A stretch of 64,000 nucleotides of DNA, taken from NCBI RefSeq assembly GCF_009765965.1, contig NZ_LMUL01000005.1, forward strand, positions 20,561 through 84,560. The letters run 5' to 3'. The notes under the pieces are model-generated. The model was given only the letters and a program-made list of their open reading frames with translations, had not been told where the DNA came from and searched no databases. Of the stretch, positions 37,604-47,273 are shown in pieces. Both the position numbers and the translations under genes were made by a program. Origin of the DNA: Caulobacter sp. S45. GTDB taxonomy: Bacteria; Pseudomonadota; Alphaproteobacteria; Caulobacterales; Caulobacteraceae. The first letter of the stretch is position 1, and the number at the start of each line of letters is the position of its first letter.

Positions 37604-38755
37604 TCAGTTGGTCAGTCTGACAGCATGCCGCGCGATTTCCTCCTCCTCGTTCGCACGGAGCGCGCAGGCGTTGATGAAGGGGGTCGGATCGCCAACCACG
37701 AGGTGGGCACCGGCTTCCCTCACGCCTAACCAGGCGAGACCGCTACAGATATCCGTCCGGATCTGAGCGTCGTTTTGGCCGATGCCTCCTGTAAAGACCA
37801 GAAGGTCCAGCCCCTCAAGCGCGGCGCTCATGGCGGCGATCTGTTTGCGAACAGAATAGACGTACATGTCTATCGCCAGTCGTGCAGCGTCCCCGGTCGT
37901 GTCCCGGAGCGATCTGAGATCGCCGGAAGAACCCGACACGGCCTTCATCCCGCTTTCGCGATTGACCAAAGCTTCCAAACCGTCGGCGTCCAGACCGTGC
38001 TCGCGGAGTAGATAGATCAGGAGTCCTGGATCAAGATCGCCGGTCCGTGTCGCCATCATGACGCCGCCGGTCGGCGTCAGCCCCATGCTGGTGTCGATGG
38101 ATTGGCCCGCCCTTACGGCGGTTATGCTCGACCCACCTCCAAGATGGGCGATGACAATGCGCCGAGGCGCGTCGCCGCCGAGCTGGCGCAAAATCGATTC
38201 GCAGGACAGCCCATGGAAGCCGTAGCGCTCGATTCCCACCTGCAGAAGGGATTCGGCCATCGGAAAGCGGCGAGCCACCTCGGGCAGGTTCCGGTGGAAA
38301 GCCGTGTCGAGACAGGCGACGTGGGGGCGCTCGCTAAACCTCTCCCTTGCTGCAGCAAGAACGGAAAGCGCGGCAGGTGCGTGAAGCGGCGCAAAGACCC
38401 GCGCCGCCTCCAGCGCCCGCAGGACACGAGCATCGACGACACAGTGCCCTCGCACATCTGGCCCGCCATGCACGATACGGTGCCCGATGACGCTTGGAAC
38501 CGAGGCGCCGCGCTCATCCAATAGATCGAACAGCCGGGCTGCGGCCGCTTGGTGATCCGGAACGGAGCCGACCTCGGAGACGATCTCGTCCTGCTTGTCG
38601 CGCGCGGAAAATCGGCTTTGCGGCGTTCCGATCGCCTCCGCCTCGCCCTCGATTTGGACTTCGAAGACGTCGCCGGATCGGTTGAACAGCGTGAACTTAA
38701 ACGAAGAAGATCCGCAGTTCAGACTGAGAACCACCTGATTTTCGGTCGAAGCCAT
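37604..38755 (-). CDS. ackA: Acetate kinase
   Basis: 383 aa from ATG 38755 (MASTENQVVLSLNCGSSSFKF). The open frame goes 18 codons further, but that would overlap the phosphoketolase stop. The ASKHA motifs are clear: LNCGSSSFKF (phosphate 1), GHRIVHGG, CLDTAFHR, YGFHGLSCESI, HLGGGSSITAV (phosphate 2) and FTGGIGQND (adenosine). It turns acetyl phosphate and ADP into acetate and ATP. It lies 4 bp behind the phosphoketolase gene, whose product acetyl phosphate is its substrate. Confidence 0.94.
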   Translation of the reverse strand: MASTENQVVLSLNCGSSSFKFTLFNRSGDVFEVQIEGEAEAIGTPQSRFSARDKQDEIVSEVGSVPDHQAAAARLFDLLDERGASVPSVIGHRIVHGGPDVRGHCVVDARVLRALEAARVFAPLHAPAALSVLAAARERFSERPHVACLDTAFHRNLPEVARRFPMAESLLQVGIERYGFHGLSCESILRQLGGDAPRRIVIAHLGGGSSITAVRAGQSIDTSMGLTPTGGVMMATRTGDLDPGLLIYLLREHGLDADGLEALVNRESGMKAVSGSSGDLRSLRDTTGDAARLAIDMYVYSVRKQIAAMSAALEGLDLLVFTGGIGQNDAQIRTDICSGLAWLGVREAGAHLVVGDPTPFINACALRANEEEEIARHAVRLTN

Positions 38756-38759
38756 GCGA

Positions 38760-41126
38760 CTAGGTCGCCGACCATCGCCAGTCACGAACCTCGGGCATGT
38801 CGTCGCCATGTTCGCTCACATACAGTTTGTGACGCTGCATGGTCGTCCAATAGCGCTCCTGAGCGGCCTGCACCTGGTCGCTGAAGCGCGGCACGTATGA
38901 GATCGCGTCGAGCGCCAGTTGATAGCGGTCGAGATTGTTCTGCACGACCATATCGAAGGGCGTCGTCGTGGTTCCCTCCTCCCGATATCCGCGAACATGG
39001 AAATTGTCATGGTTGCGCCGATTATAGGTGAGCTGGTGGATAATGCCGGGATAACCATGGAAGGCGAAGATCACCGGACGGTCCACCGTAAACAGCGCAT
39101 CGAAATCGGGATCGCCGAGGCCATGTGGATGCACGGTCTGGGGCTGCAGGCTCATCAGGTCGACGACATTGACCACGCGGACCTTGAGGTCCGGAGCGTA
39201 GTCTCGCAGCAACGTCACCGCCGCCAGGGTCTCCGTCGTGGGCACATCCCCACAGCAGGCCAACACCACGTCCGGATCATCGGCCCCCGAGCCGGCCCAA
39301 TCCCAGGCGCCCGCGCCGTCAGCGCAATGGCGGGCGGCCGCCTCCACGTCGAGCCACTGCCATTGACTGGCTTTGCCGGCGACGATCAGGTTGATGTAGT
39401 TGCGGCTGCGCAGGCAGTGATCGGCGACCGACAGCAGGCAGTTGGCATCCGGCGGTAGATAGATCCGCACCACATCGGCCTTCTTCTTGGCCAGATGGTC
39501 GATGAAGCCTGGATCCTGGTGGGAAAACCCGTTGTGATCCTGCTGCCAAACGTGGGAGGTGAGCAGGTAGTTGAGCGAGGCGATCGGCTTGCGCCACTCG
39601 ATCTGCCGCGTGCTCTTCAGCCATTTTGCGTGCTGGTTGACCATCGAATCCACGATGTGGATGAAGGCCTCGTAGCAGGAAAACAGGCCGTGGCGGCCGG
39701 TAAGGAGATAGCCCTCGAGCCAACCCTGGCAAAGGTGTTCGCTCAGCACCTCCATCACCCGCCCGTCGGCGGCGAGATTGACGTCGACGTCCTCCACTTC
39801 CGCCAGCCAGGTCTTGCCCGTCGCCTCGAACACGGCGTCGAGGCGGTTCGACGCCGTTTCGTCGGGGCCAAAGAGCCTGAAGTTCTTGGCTTGCGCATTT
39901 TGCCGGATCACGTCTCTCAGGAATCCGCCCAGCACCCGGGTCGCCTCGGCCGACACCGAGCCGGGCCCGTCCATCGCGACGCCGTAGTCGCGGAAGTGCG
40001 GCATCAGCAGCGGCGCCAGCAGCTCCCCGCCGTTGGCGTGGGGGTTGGCGCTCATCCGCCGGTGCCCCGTCGGCGCGATCGCCGCGAACGCGTCGCGAAA
40101 CTTCCCCTGCTCATCGAACAGCTCGCGGGGGCGATAGCTCAGCATCCAATCCTGCAGTTGGGTCACGTGCTGCGGATTGTCGAAGCCGGTCAGGGGCACC
40201 TGGTGCGCCCGCCAAGTCCCTTCGACCGGTAGCCCGTCGACGACCTTGGGACCGGTCCAGCCCTTAGGCGTCTTGAGAACGATCATCGGCCAGCGCGGCA
40301 GCTCGACCGGCGCATCCTGCGGCGCTTTGCGTGCAGACGCCTGGATGGCGCGAATATCCCCAAGCACGGTGTCCAACGCTGCGGCGAGCATCTGGTGGAC
40401 GACCGGCGGATCGTCGCCTTCGACGAAGTGCGGCTCATAGCCATATCCACGCAGCAGGCTGGTCAGGTCAGCTTGCGGGATTCTGGCCAGGACGGTGGGG
40501 TTGGCGATCTTGAAGCCGTTCAGGTGCAGGATCGGCAACACCGCCCCATCGCGACGCGGATTGAGAAATTTGTTGGAGTGCCAACTGGCCGCGAGCGGCC
40601 CCGTTTCCGCCTCGCCGTCGCCGATCACGCAGGCGACGATGAGATCGGGGTTGTCGAACGCCGCACCGTAGGCGTGAACCAGGGAATACCCCAGCTCACC
40701 GCCCTCATGGATCGAGCCGGGCGTCTCCGGCGCGACATGGCTTGGGATGCCGTAGGGCCAGGAAAACTGCCGAAACAGTCGCTGCAGGCCGTTTCGGCCT
40801 TGTTCGACGTTCGGGTAGCGCTCGGTGTAGGAGCCTTCGAGATAGCTTTGCGCAACCGGGCCCGGGCCGCCATGCCCAGGTCCCATGACATAGATCATGT
40901 CGAGATCGTGCTGGACGATCAAACGATTCAGATGGACGTAGATGAAGTTGAGACCCGTCGTCGTGCCCCAGTGGCCAAGAAGCCGCGGCTTGATGTGCTT
41001 TCGCTGCAGCGGCTCCTCGAGCAGGGGATTGTCCTGCAGATATATCTGCCCGACAGAAAGATAGTTGGACGCTCGCCAATAGGCGTCCATCAGTCCGAGC
41101 ATCTCAGTGGATAAGGGACCGGTCAT
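38760..41126 (-). CDS. xfp: Phosphoketolase (xylulose-5-P / fructose-6-P)
   Basis: 788 aa from ATG 41126. A thiamine-diphosphate enzyme that splits sugar phosphates with phosphate to acetyl phosphate. Features include [65 protein letters not shown] (ThDP/Mg site), and in the second half [22 protein letters not shown] with [17 protein letters not shown]. Length is normal for the family. It is cotranscribed with ackA, giving one ATP per acetyl phosphate without oxygen. Confidence 0.94.
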   Translation of the reverse strand: MTGPLSTEMLGLMDAYWRASNYLSVGQIYLQDNPLLEEPLQRKHIKPRLLGHWGTTTGLNFIYVHLNRLIVQHDLDMIYVMGPGHGGPGPVAQSYLEGSYTERYPNVEQGRNGLQRLFRQFSWPYGIPSHVAPETPGSIHEGGELGYSLVHAYGAAFDNPDLIVACVIGDGEAETGPLAASWHSNKFLNPRRDGAVLPILHLNGFKIANPTVLARIPQADLTSLLRGYGYEPHFVEGDDPPVVHQMLAAALDTVLGDIRAIQASARKAPQDAPVELPRWPMIVLKTPKGWTGPKVVDGLPVEGTWRAHQVPLTGFDNPQHVTQLQDWMLSYRPRELFDEQGKFRDAFAAIAPTGHRRMSANPHANGGELLAPLLMPHFRDYGVAMDGPGSVSAEATRVLGGFLRDVIRQNAQAKNFRLFGPDETASNRLDAVFEATGKTWLAEVEDVDVNLAADGRVMEVLSEHLCQGWLEGYLLTGRHGLFSCYEAFIHIVDSMVNQHAKWLKSTRQIEWRKPIASLNYLLTSHVWQQDHNGFSHQDPGFIDHLAKKKADVVRIYLPPDANCLLSVADHCLRSRNYINLIVAGKASQWQWLDVEAAARHCADGAGAWDWAGSGADDPDVVLACCGDVPTTETLAAVTLLRDYAPDLKVRVVNVVDLMSLQPQTVHPHGLGDPDFDALFTVDRPVIFAFHGYPGIIHQLTYNRRNHDNFHVRGYREEGTTTTPFDMVVQNNLDRYQLALDAISYVPRFSDQVQAAQERYWTTMQRHKLYVSEHGDDMPEVRDWRWSAT

Positions 41127-41300
41127 AACGGGAGCACCTGGGGGATGAACGCCTAACGCACAGCTCGTCCGTTCGATCACGGCGATCGGCGATTGCGCAG
41201 CGGCCAGAAAACGGCGTCGACAAGAAGCTATCCGGTGAACAGCGTCCGCCTGCCTGATGAATGGACGATAAAGGTCTTGGCCCGGTGCGCGCGACCCTCG

Positions 41301-42353
41301 TCATGCGGCCGCACGGGAAACGCCGGCGTCTACAAAGTCGAGCACGACACGGCCTTCGATTTCGCCGCGGCGCATGCGATCGAACACGTCGTTGATGTTG
41401 TCGAGCACATCGGTCTTCACCGTCGCCCGCACCTTGCCGGCGGCGGCGAAATCCAGAGCTTCCTGCAGATCGAGGCGCGTTCCCACGATCGAACCCCGCA
41501 CTGTGACGCCGTTGAGCACAGTATCGAAGATCGACAGCGGGAAGTCGCCCGGCGGCAGACCGTTCAGGGAGACCGTGCCGCCGCGGCGCACCATCCCCAT
41601 CGCCTGTTGAAAGGCCTTGGGCGAGACGGCGGTGACCAGGACGCCCTGCGCCCCGCCGATCTCCTTCTTGATGAAGGCGGCCGGGTCGGCGTCGCGTGCA
41701 TTCACGGTGAGGTCCGCGCCCAGCGTTCGGGCGAGCGTGAGTTTGGCGTCGTCGATATCCACGGCGACGACATTTAGGCCCATCGCCTTGGCGTACTGCA
41801 CGGCCATGTGTCCAAGACCGCCGATCCCGGAGATGGCCACCCAATCGCCAGGCTTGGTGTCGGTGACCTTCAGGCCCTTGTAGACCGTCACGCCTGCGCA
41901 GAGCACCGGAGAGATCTCCACGAATCCGATCTTGTCCGGCAGGAGCCCGACGTAGTTGGGATCGGCGAGGACATATTCGGCGAAGCTCCCGTTGACCGAA
42001 TAGCCCGTGTTCTGCTGCGCCTCGCACAGCGTCTCCCAGCCGCCCAGGCAGTGCACGCAGTAGCCGCAAGCGGTGTAAAGCCAGGGCACGCCGACACGGT
42101 CGCCCTCCTTCACGTGCGTTACGCCGCCGCCGACCGCGACCACATGGCCGACGCCCTCGTGGCCGGGAATGAAGGGTGGCTTCGGTTTGACGGGCCAGTC
42201 GCCCTCCGCGGCATGGAGGTCGGTGTGGCACACACCCGTCGCGGCGACCTTGACCAGAATCTGGCCGAGCCCCGGTTTGGGAACCGTCACTTCCTCGATG
42301 ACGAGCGGCTGGCCGAACGCACGAACGACGGCCGCCTTCATGGTCTTCTGCAT
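41301..42353 (-). CDS. adhP: Zinc-dependent alcohol dehydrogenase, AdhP type
   Basis: 350 aa. The catalytic zinc ligands lie in [10 protein letters not shown] (Cys about residue 42) and PGHEGVGHV; the structural zinc site is [15 protein letters not shown]. The NAD-binding loop is [19 protein letters not shown]. It interconverts primary alcohols and aldehydes. It lies 50 bp behind the aldehyde dehydrogenase gene in the same direction. The pair could reduce acetyl-derived aldehyde for redox balance at low oxygen, which is inference. The 174 bp between this gene and xfp hold no clear site. Confidence 0.92.
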   Translation of the reverse strand: MQKTMKAAVVRAFGQPLVIEEVTVPKPGLGQILVKVAATGVCHTDLHAAEGDWPVKPKPPFIPGHEGVGHVVAVGGGVTHVKEGDRVGVPWLYTACGYCVHCLGGWETLCEAQQNTGYSVNGSFAEYVLADPNYVGLLPDKIGFVEISPVLCAGVTVYKGLKVTDTKPGDWVAISGIGGLGHMAVQYAKAMGLNVVAVDIDDAKLTLARTLGADLTVNARDADPAAFIKKEIGGAQGVLVTAVSPKAFQQAMGMVRRGGTVSLNGLPPGDFPLSIFDTVLNGVTVRGSIVGTRLDLQEALDFAAAGKVRATVKTDVLDNINDVFDRMRRGEIEGRVVLDFVDAGVSRAAA

Positions 42354-42403
42354 CTGGGTTTCCTGTGGTCCGTGATCCGGGAATGACAGCGCGTCGACAG
42401 CGC

Positions 42404-43801
42404 TCAGAACGGCGCGTCGATATCGACGACGTCGATGAGCTTGTGGTTGACGAACTCCTTGATGCCGAGGCCGAGCAACTCGCGGCCATAGCCGGACCGG
42501 CGGACACCGCCGAACGGGAGGTCGGCCTTCACCATGGTGGGGTGGTTCACAAACACCATGCCGGTGGAGATCTTCTTGGCCACCTCGGCGCCGTGCTTGG
42601 CGTCGCCGGTGAACACCGAGCCGCCAAGGCCGAAGGGCGAGTCATTGGCGATGCGGACGGCGTCGTCCTCGTCCTTGGCCCGGAAAAGCATCGAGACGGG
42701 CCCGAAGAACTCCCAATGGCGCGCCGGATTGTCCTCTCCGACCTCGGTCAGGATCGTCGGCTGCACGAAGGCGCCCTGGTTCGGCACGCTCGGCCCGACC
42801 TCGGTGGCCGTCGCGCCATGCTCGACCGCCTTATGGATCATCGTCTTCAGCGCGTCGGCCGCGCCTTGGGAGGACAGGGGAGCAAGCGTCGTTTCCGCTG
42901 CGAAAGGATCGCCTGCGCGCAGTGCGGCGACACCCTTGATGTATCGCTCGAGGAACGCGTCGTAGACCGCGTCGACGATGATCATCCGCTTGGACGAGAC
43001 GCAGACCTGTCCGCCGTTCCAGTGGCGACCGAACACCGCCCACCGGGTCGTCTTCTCCATGTCGGCGTCGGCCAGCACCACGAACGCGTCGGCGCCGCCC
43101 AGTTCCATGGTCGACTTCTTGAGCGCCTTGCCGGCCTGCGCCGCGACCACGGCGCCGGCCGCCTCGGAGCCCGTGAGCGCGACGCCCTGGACACGCGGAT
43201 CGTTGATGATCAGTTCGACCTGGTCGTGGGCGGCGTAGAGGTTGATGAAGGCGCCGTCCGGCAACCCGGCCTCGCGCATCAACGCCTCGAACGCCGCAGC
43301 GCTCTGGGGCACGTTCGCGGCATGCTTGAGCAGCATCGTGTTGCCGGCGGAGAGCTGAGGCGCGATGATGCGGGCGATCTGATAGTAGGGGAAATTCCAC
43401 GGTTCGATCGCGAGCAACACGCCGAGCGGCTCGCAGATCAAAGTCGCCTCCCCTTCGGCCGGATCTGCGACAGGAAGCTTTTCAGGCGCCAGCAGAGCCT
43501 CGGCGTTGCGGGCGTAATATTCGAAGATCGCCGCCGACAACTCGACCTCGGCCTTCGCCTCCGAAAACAGCTTGCCCATCTCCAGGGTAAGCAGTTTGGC
43601 GTAGGCGTCGATCTCCCTGCGTAGAATATTGGCGGCGGTCTGCATGATCTGCGTGCGCGCAGCGAAGGGGGTTTCGCGCCAGGACAGAAAGGCGTCATGC
43701 GCCTTCTCGATCGCCTGCCGGACCTCAGCGTCCGTGGCGCTCGGGAAGGTCTTCAGCAGCTCGCCCGTATAGGGATTGATGGTGGCGAATGTCATTGTCA
43801 T
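42404..43801 (-). CDS. NAD(P)-dependent aldehyde dehydrogenase (succinate-semialdehyde type)
   Basis: 465 aa. The aldehyde dehydrogenase fold shows [63 protein letters not shown] (general-base Glu) and [15 protein letters not shown] (catalytic Cys), and ends with [18 protein letters not shown]. It resembles the short succinate-semialdehyde dehydrogenase branch, so substrate assignment is open. It is first in a unit with adhP, driven by the FNR-type promoter at 43945-43985. Confidence 0.88.
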   Translation of the reverse strand: MTMTFATINPYTGELLKTFPSATDAEVRQAIEKAHDAFLSWRETPFAARTQIMQTAANILRREIDAYAKLLTLEMGKLFSEAKAEVELSAAIFEYYARNAEALLAPEKLPVADPAEGEATLICEPLGVLLAIEPWNFPYYQIARIIAPQLSAGNTMLLKHAANVPQSAAAFEALMREAGLPDGAFINLYAAHDQVELIINDPRVQGVALTGSEAAGAVVAAQAGKALKKSTMELGGADAFVVLADADMEKTTRWAVFGRHWNGGQVCVSSKRMIIVDAVYDAFLERYIKGVAALRAGDPFAAETTLAPLSSQGAADALKTMIHKAVEHGATATEVGPSVPNQGAFVQPTILTEVGEDNPARHWEFFGPVSMLFRAKDEDDAVRIANDSPFGLGGSVFTGDAKHGAEVAKKISTGMVFVNHPTMVKADLPFGGVRRSGYGRELLGLGIKEFVNHKLIDVVDIDAPF

Positions 43802-43944
43802 CTTTCCTCATGAAGGCGTGGACGTCCGCGCACGGACGGCGCCCGACTGCCAGCAGCCTTTCGAAGGAGGCGCCTGCCGGCTTCCGACTCGACAAGGGAT
43901 GGCGCAGGGAGCGCTCACCTCGGCGAACAGCCGGTCATGCGTCA

Positions 43945-43985
43945 ATTTATGCCGCCGATCGCTCAAATGAATTGATGCAGATCAA
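43945..43985 (-). promoter_or_regulatory. FNR-type class II promoter of the aldehyde dehydrogenase unit
   Basis: TTGATGCAGATCAA (43972-43985) is a full-consensus FNR/FixK box. On the minus strand ATAAAT follows at 43945-43950 after 21 bp. The transcript would have an untranslated leader of about 140 bases before the start at 43801; I see no riboswitch in that leader. Confidence 0.72.
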
Positions 43986-44008
43986 TCTGAGAAAAAGTCG
44001 CGATCAGC

Positions 44009-44050
44009 TTGACCTATGTCAAAGCTCACCTTGTACTATCTCGCTATGTC
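44009..44050 (+). promoter_or_regulatory. FNR-type promoter of the lipoyl-like small gene
   Basis: TTGACCTATGTCAA (44009-44022) fits TTGAY-N4-RTCAA. TATGTC at 44045-44050 lies 22 bp downstream, and the ATG of the small gene is at 44076. It lies only 24 bp from the oppositely acting box at 43972, so the two promoters diverge from a shared region. Confidence 0.65.
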
Positions 44051-44075
44051 TGGCGCTTCTAGCGGAGGCAAAACA

Positions 44076-44330
44076 ATGGACGTGCGGCTTTCTGAGGATC
44101 TATGGGCTACCAGCATGCTCCCCGAAGGCGTCCTGGTGCGATGGCGCCGTGGCGAAGGCGCCTTCGTCGCCAGCGGCGCTCCCTTGGCGGAGGTTCGTAT
44201 CGAGGGGGGCCTGCACGAGATCATCTCCCCCTGCTGGGGCCGTCTCGACGCGCTAGCCCGGGAAAACGCCGTGGTGGAACCGGGGATGGTTATCGCGCGC
44301 GTCACGCCCGATCGTCCGGTCGCAACATGA
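44076..44330 (+). CDS. Lipoyl/biotinyl-fold small protein without the modified lysine
   Basis: 84 aa from ATG 44076, preceded by GGAGG. It reads as a barrel-sandwich hybrid of the lipoyl type: VLVRWRRGEGAFVASGAPLAEV, then HEIISPCWGRLDALARENAVVEPGMVIARV. At the hairpin where lipoyl or biotin Lys should stand the sequence is VRIEGGLHEI, with no Lys, so it is probably never lipoylated. Function unknown. Its FNR-type promoter and place beside the fnr gene tie it to the low-oxygen response. Confidence 0.7.
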   Translation: MDVRLSEDLWATSMLPEGVLVRWRRGEGAFVASGAPLAEVRIEGGLHEIISPCWGRLDALARENAVVEPGMVIARVTPDRPVAT

Positions 44331-44390
44331 GTTCTCTCGCGCCATTCCCGTCTTGGGCGCAGCGAAAACCTTGTGAACTTCCCTAATCGC

Positions 44391-44413
44391 AAAAGCCCCG
44401 CCGCGCCCGGCGG
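44391..44413 (-). terminator. Rho-independent terminator behind the FNR-type regulator
   Basis: On the minus strand, CCGCCG and CGGCGG pair around a four-base loop (44398-44413), and GGCTTTT follows. It lies 32 bp after the regulator's stop. It also stands between the two convergent genes and may stop readthrough from the plus side weakly. Confidence 0.6.
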
Positions 44414-44444
44414 TCCAGATGAGTGGCGCGCGGGTCGGCGCGGC

Positions 44445-45170
44445 TCAGGCGGCTTCTGCGCTGGTTTCCAGATCGGCGCGGCGTAGAAACCGCACGCCGC
44501 CGTGCTCGAGAAGCTGGATTACCTGCTGGCGCTTGAGGCTGGAGATGACCCGGCTCACGGTTTCCGTGGTCAGGCCCAGGAAATCGCCCATATCCGCCCG
44601 TGTCATCGGCAGGAAGGCGAGGTCGGGCGCCCCGCCGACCTTCGCCTCACGGTCGGCGATGTAGAGGAGAAAGCTTGAGACGCGCTCCACAGCAGTCTTT
44701 CGACCGAGCAACGTCAGATGTTCGCGCGCGCTCATCAGCTCATCCGAAGCGCGGGAGAGCAGCTCTTCCTCCAGCCGAGGCGTCTCGAGCAGCAGTCTGC
44801 GGAACGGGACACGAGGAAAGCGGCAACTTTGAACACTAGTGAGCGCCTGAACGCCGAACTGATAATCGACACCGCCCGTCAAACCCAGGAAATCCCCCTT
44901 GAAAAGGAAACCGAGCACCTGACGCCGCCCATCGCCGAGCAGCTTGAACAGCATGACCATGCCTTCGGTAATGTTGAAAACGTGGTCGAATGTATCCCCC
45001 TCCCGGATGAGCAGATCGCCTGGGGCATAGGTCTTCACCGTGGCGCAATCGGCCAGCTGGCGCAGTTCCGGGTGCGGCAGCACGCTGCAGATGCTGGTGG
45101 TGCGCGCACCGCACTGGTTGCACATTTCGAGACAGGACACCGCCTCACGTTCAAGCGTAGCAACGTGCAT
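44445..45170 (-). CDS. FNR-type oxygen-sensing transcriptional regulator
   Basis: 241 aa from ATG 45170, which has AGGAG about ten bases upstream; ATG 45197 is an alternative. N-terminal Cys13, Cys17, Cys20 and Cys28 (SCLEMCNQC, then SIC) plus one Cys in SVQSCRFPRVPF match the ligand pattern of an oxygen-labile [4Fe-4S] cluster. A cyclic-nucleotide-type beta roll follows (YAPGDLLIREGDTFDHVFNITEGMVMLF). The helix-turn-helix MTRADMGDFLGLTTETVSRVISSLKR has the Glu-x-x-Ser-Arg residues that read TTGAT. It has its own FNR box and probably drives the whole island in the absence of oxygen. Confidence 0.9.
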   Translation of the reverse strand: MHVATLEREAVSCLEMCNQCGARTTSICSVLPHPELRQLADCATVKTYAPGDLLIREGDTFDHVFNITEGMVMLFKLLGDGRRQVLGFLFKGDFLGLTGGVDYQFGVQALTSVQSCRFPRVPFRRLLLETPRLEEELLSRASDELMSAREHLTLLGRKTAVERVSSFLLYIADREAKVGGAPDLAFLPMTRADMGDFLGLTTETVSRVISSLKRQQVIQLLEHGGVRFLRRADLETSAEAA

Positions 45171-45247
45171 GGCCTCGGCTCTCCTGAGGATTGACATCCT
45201 ACGCTCGCCAGCGCTCCCGCACAGCCGCCTGGATATTGATATGCGCA

Positions 45248-45289
45248 CACATATGCGTGGCTGAGGGCAAAATCCTTGATCTGGATCAA
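45248..45289 (-). promoter_or_regulatory. FNR-type class II promoter of the regulator itself
   Basis: TTGATCTGGATCAA (45276-45289), a full-consensus box. On the minus strand TATGTG (45248-45253) lies 22 bp away. This suggests that the regulator activates its own gene. Confidence 0.7.
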
Positions 45290-45336
45290 ATCGCCTCCGT
45301 CAGCACGCTGAGCCGCTGCCGAATGGACCGCCGGAT

Positions 45337-45379
45337 TTGATACAGGTCAACGCGCCTCGATCCGCTTCCCGCCTATTCT
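45337..45379 (+). promoter_or_regulatory. FNR-type class II promoter of the BON-usp operon
   Basis: TTGATACAGGTCAA (45337-45350) with TATTCT at 45374-45379 after 23 bp. The BON gene begins about 45 bp downstream behind a GGAGG ribosome site. Confidence 0.7.
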
Positions 45380-45425
45380 CCCAATCTGGCCCCGTCCTTG
45401 GGATTGGCGCCCGGAGGAGATGAAG

Positions 45426-46082
45426 ATGGACGATAAGATCCTGCGTCGGCACGTCATCGACGAGCTGGACTTCGAACCTAGCGTCGACGCCGCCAACATC
45501 GGTGTAGCGGTCGACCAAGGCGTGGTGAGCTTGACCGGCCATGTGCCGAACTACGTCCAGAAGTCGCTGGCCGAGCAGGCCGTCATGCGCGTCAAAGGCG
45601 TGCGCGGTATCGCCGAGGCGCTGGAAGTGGGCGGCGACGGGACCACTCCCCATAGCGATGACGACATCGCCAGACGCGCCTTGACCCTGATCGATCTGAA
45701 CGTGCTGATTCCGGCGGGCAAGATCCAGATCAAGGTCGAGCAAGGCTGGCTGACCCTCACCGGGGCGGTGGAGTGGGACTATCAGCGCACCGCCGCGAAC
45801 AATGATCTGCGAAAGATGCGCGGGGTCATGGGCATTCGTAACAATATCACGGTCGCGCCCTACGCCAGTGCTGCAGACGTCGAGCGTCGTATCAAGGCTG
45901 CGCTCGAGCGCAGCGCTGAGATCGAGTCGAAAGGCGTCCGTGTCACGGTTCAGGACGGCCGGGTGAAGCTGGAAGGCCGCGTGAATAGCTGGGCCGACCG
46001 CGACACGCTGGAGCGCGCGGCCTGGTCGGCGCCCGGCGTCTGCATGGTCGAAGACGACGTGCAAATCGGCCGCTTAGCCTAG
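45426..46082 (+). CDS. BON-domain protein with three repeats
   Basis: 218 aa from ATG 45426, eight bases behind GGAGG. Three BON (bacterial OsmY and nodulation) units are seen: IGVAVDQGVVSLTGHVPNYVQK, IQIKVEQGWLTLTGAVEWDYQRTAA and VRVTVQDGRVKLEGRVNSWADRDTLERAAWSAPGV. No signal peptide is evident, unlike OsmY. BON domains bind phospholipid or other proteins; the exact job is unknown. It is followed by a universal stress protein gene 30 bp on, and both seem to be under an FNR box. Confidence 0.88.
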   Translation: MDDKILRRHVIDELDFEPSVDAANIGVAVDQGVVSLTGHVPNYVQKSLAEQAVMRVKGVRGIAEALEVGGDGTTPHSDDDIARRALTLIDLNVLIPAGKIQIKVEQGWLTLTGAVEWDYQRTAANNDLRKMRGVMGIRNNITVAPYASAADVERRIKAALERSAEIESKGVRVTVQDGRVKLEGRVNSWADRDTLERAAWSAPGVCMVEDDVQIGRLA

Positions 46083-46112
46083 GCGCCGGCCTCTGGCCAT
46101 CACCGTCACCCC

Positions 46113-46940
46113 ATGGACTCGCTCATGTCGTTCAAGACCCTGCTCATTCACGTTCGATCCGACCTTGCGTCCGACGACGCCCTGCGCACCGCTGTGGCCT
46201 TCGCGCAGAGCCAAAATGCAAACCTGATCGGCCTGGGGGCGCGGGCGCGCATCCTCGTCGAAGACCCCGGCCTCGCCTACCTCGATGGGGCGACCCTTCA
46301 GGCGATCGTCGACCAGGAAGTCAGGGATGGAGCCGAAACCCATAAGCGCTTCTCAACCCTGACCCAGGCCTTGGGCGAGCGCGCCCACTGGCGGGCGAGG
46401 CGCGACTTTCCCACGACCGCCTTGATCGAGGAGGCCGCAGGCGCGGACATCATCTTGGCGGGTCTGGAGCGCGAGCCCTCCGACGTCGGGATCGACGTCC
46501 CCACGATCGTCTGTGAATCAGGACTTCCGGTCCTGGCCCTGCCGCCGGGCGGTGATGTGGTTCGTCTTCGATCGATCGTGGTCGCCTGGCGCAACACCCG
46601 CGAAGCCAGACGCGCCCTGTCCTGCGCCTTGCCGTTGCTGAAGCAGGCCGAGCAGGTCCATCTGCTTCAGATCGCACCGGTGAAGGACGCCGACGAGGCG
46701 TGGGGGAGCCTGAACGCCGCTGTCGCCGGCCTCGCGCGCCACGGCGTCAAAGCGTCGGCCGAGACCCGACCTTGCGCCGATGGCGCGGCCGAGGCTCTGA
46801 TGGACGAGGGCCAGGCGCGTGCGGCCGATCTTCTGGTCCTGGGCGCCTATGGCCACTCCCGCGCGCGGGAGTGGGTGCTGGGCGGCGTCACCAAAGCGCT
46901 GCTCGCCGGCTCCTCCATTCCCCTGTTCCTGGCGCACTAA
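46113..46940 (+). CDS. Universal stress protein (UspA family)
   Basis: 275 aa; ATG 46125 (MSFKTLLIHV) is another possible start. It contains two Usp-like halves. The C-terminal one has the ATP-binding motif GAYGHSRAREWVLGGVTKALLAGSSIPLFLAH. The first half (LLIHVRSDLASDDALRTAVAFAQ) lacks an obvious nucleotide loop. Such tandem Usp proteins accumulate under low oxygen and energy stress. It is coupled to the BON gene. Confidence 0.9.
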   Translation: MDSLMSFKTLLIHVRSDLASDDALRTAVAFAQSQNANLIGLGARARILVEDPGLAYLDGATLQAIVDQEVRDGAETHKRFSTLTQALGERAHWRARRDFPTTALIEEAAGADIILAGLEREPSDVGIDVPTIVCESGLPVLALPPGGDVVRLRSIVVAWRNTREARRALSCALPLLKQAEQVHLLQIAPVKDADEAWGSLNAAVAGLARHGVKASAETRPCADGAAEALMDEGQARAADLLVLGAYGHSRAREWVLGGVTKALLAGSSIPLFLAH

Positions 46941-47273
46941 GCCCAGGCGCGGCGACGGACCAATCGGGGCCTCGCCGCTAAACAGGTCTGTCACGCCTCG
47001 CCGGGTTGATCAGCGGTTCAATTCGTTGCAGCTAGTAGTCCCTCCGGGGCCGGGCTCAAGAGAACGGTTGTGGCTTAATCCCGCCCCGCGAATGGCGTGT
47101 CGAGGGTGTGCTGTCCATCGCGCCAGCATCGCGCACGGCGCTCGAAAACGACCACAGCGAGGCTAAATTCTACACCTTATGCTTACGCCTTGAGATAGCT
47201 CAAAGCGTAATTATCCACCCTCTCTTATGCCTCTCATCAACGCCAATGTTGGCGGTAAATAGGGGCGCTAGCT
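46941..47273. other. Intergenic region before ompW
   Basis: About 330 bp without a gene. Its start contains a possible weak hairpin (GCGGCGA pairing with TCGCCGC around 46951-46980, no T-run). Its end carries the FNR-like box at 47190. The middle shows nothing I recognise. Confidence 0.5.
47190..47231 (+). promoter_or_regulatory. FNR-like promoter of ompW (variant box)
   Basis: TTGAGATAGCTCAA (47190-47203) has intact TTGA and TCAA arms but G/C at the fifth positions. TATGCC (47226-47231) lies exactly 22 bp downstream. The spacing argues for a real, possibly weaker, FNR site; ompW is FNR-controlled in enteric bacteria. Confidence 0.5.

Noticed and set aside
46951-46980. Hairpin GCGGCGA/TCGCCGC as a terminator behind usp
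   Set aside because: The loop is about 16 bases and no T-run follows, so it does not meet the pattern of an intrinsic terminator.
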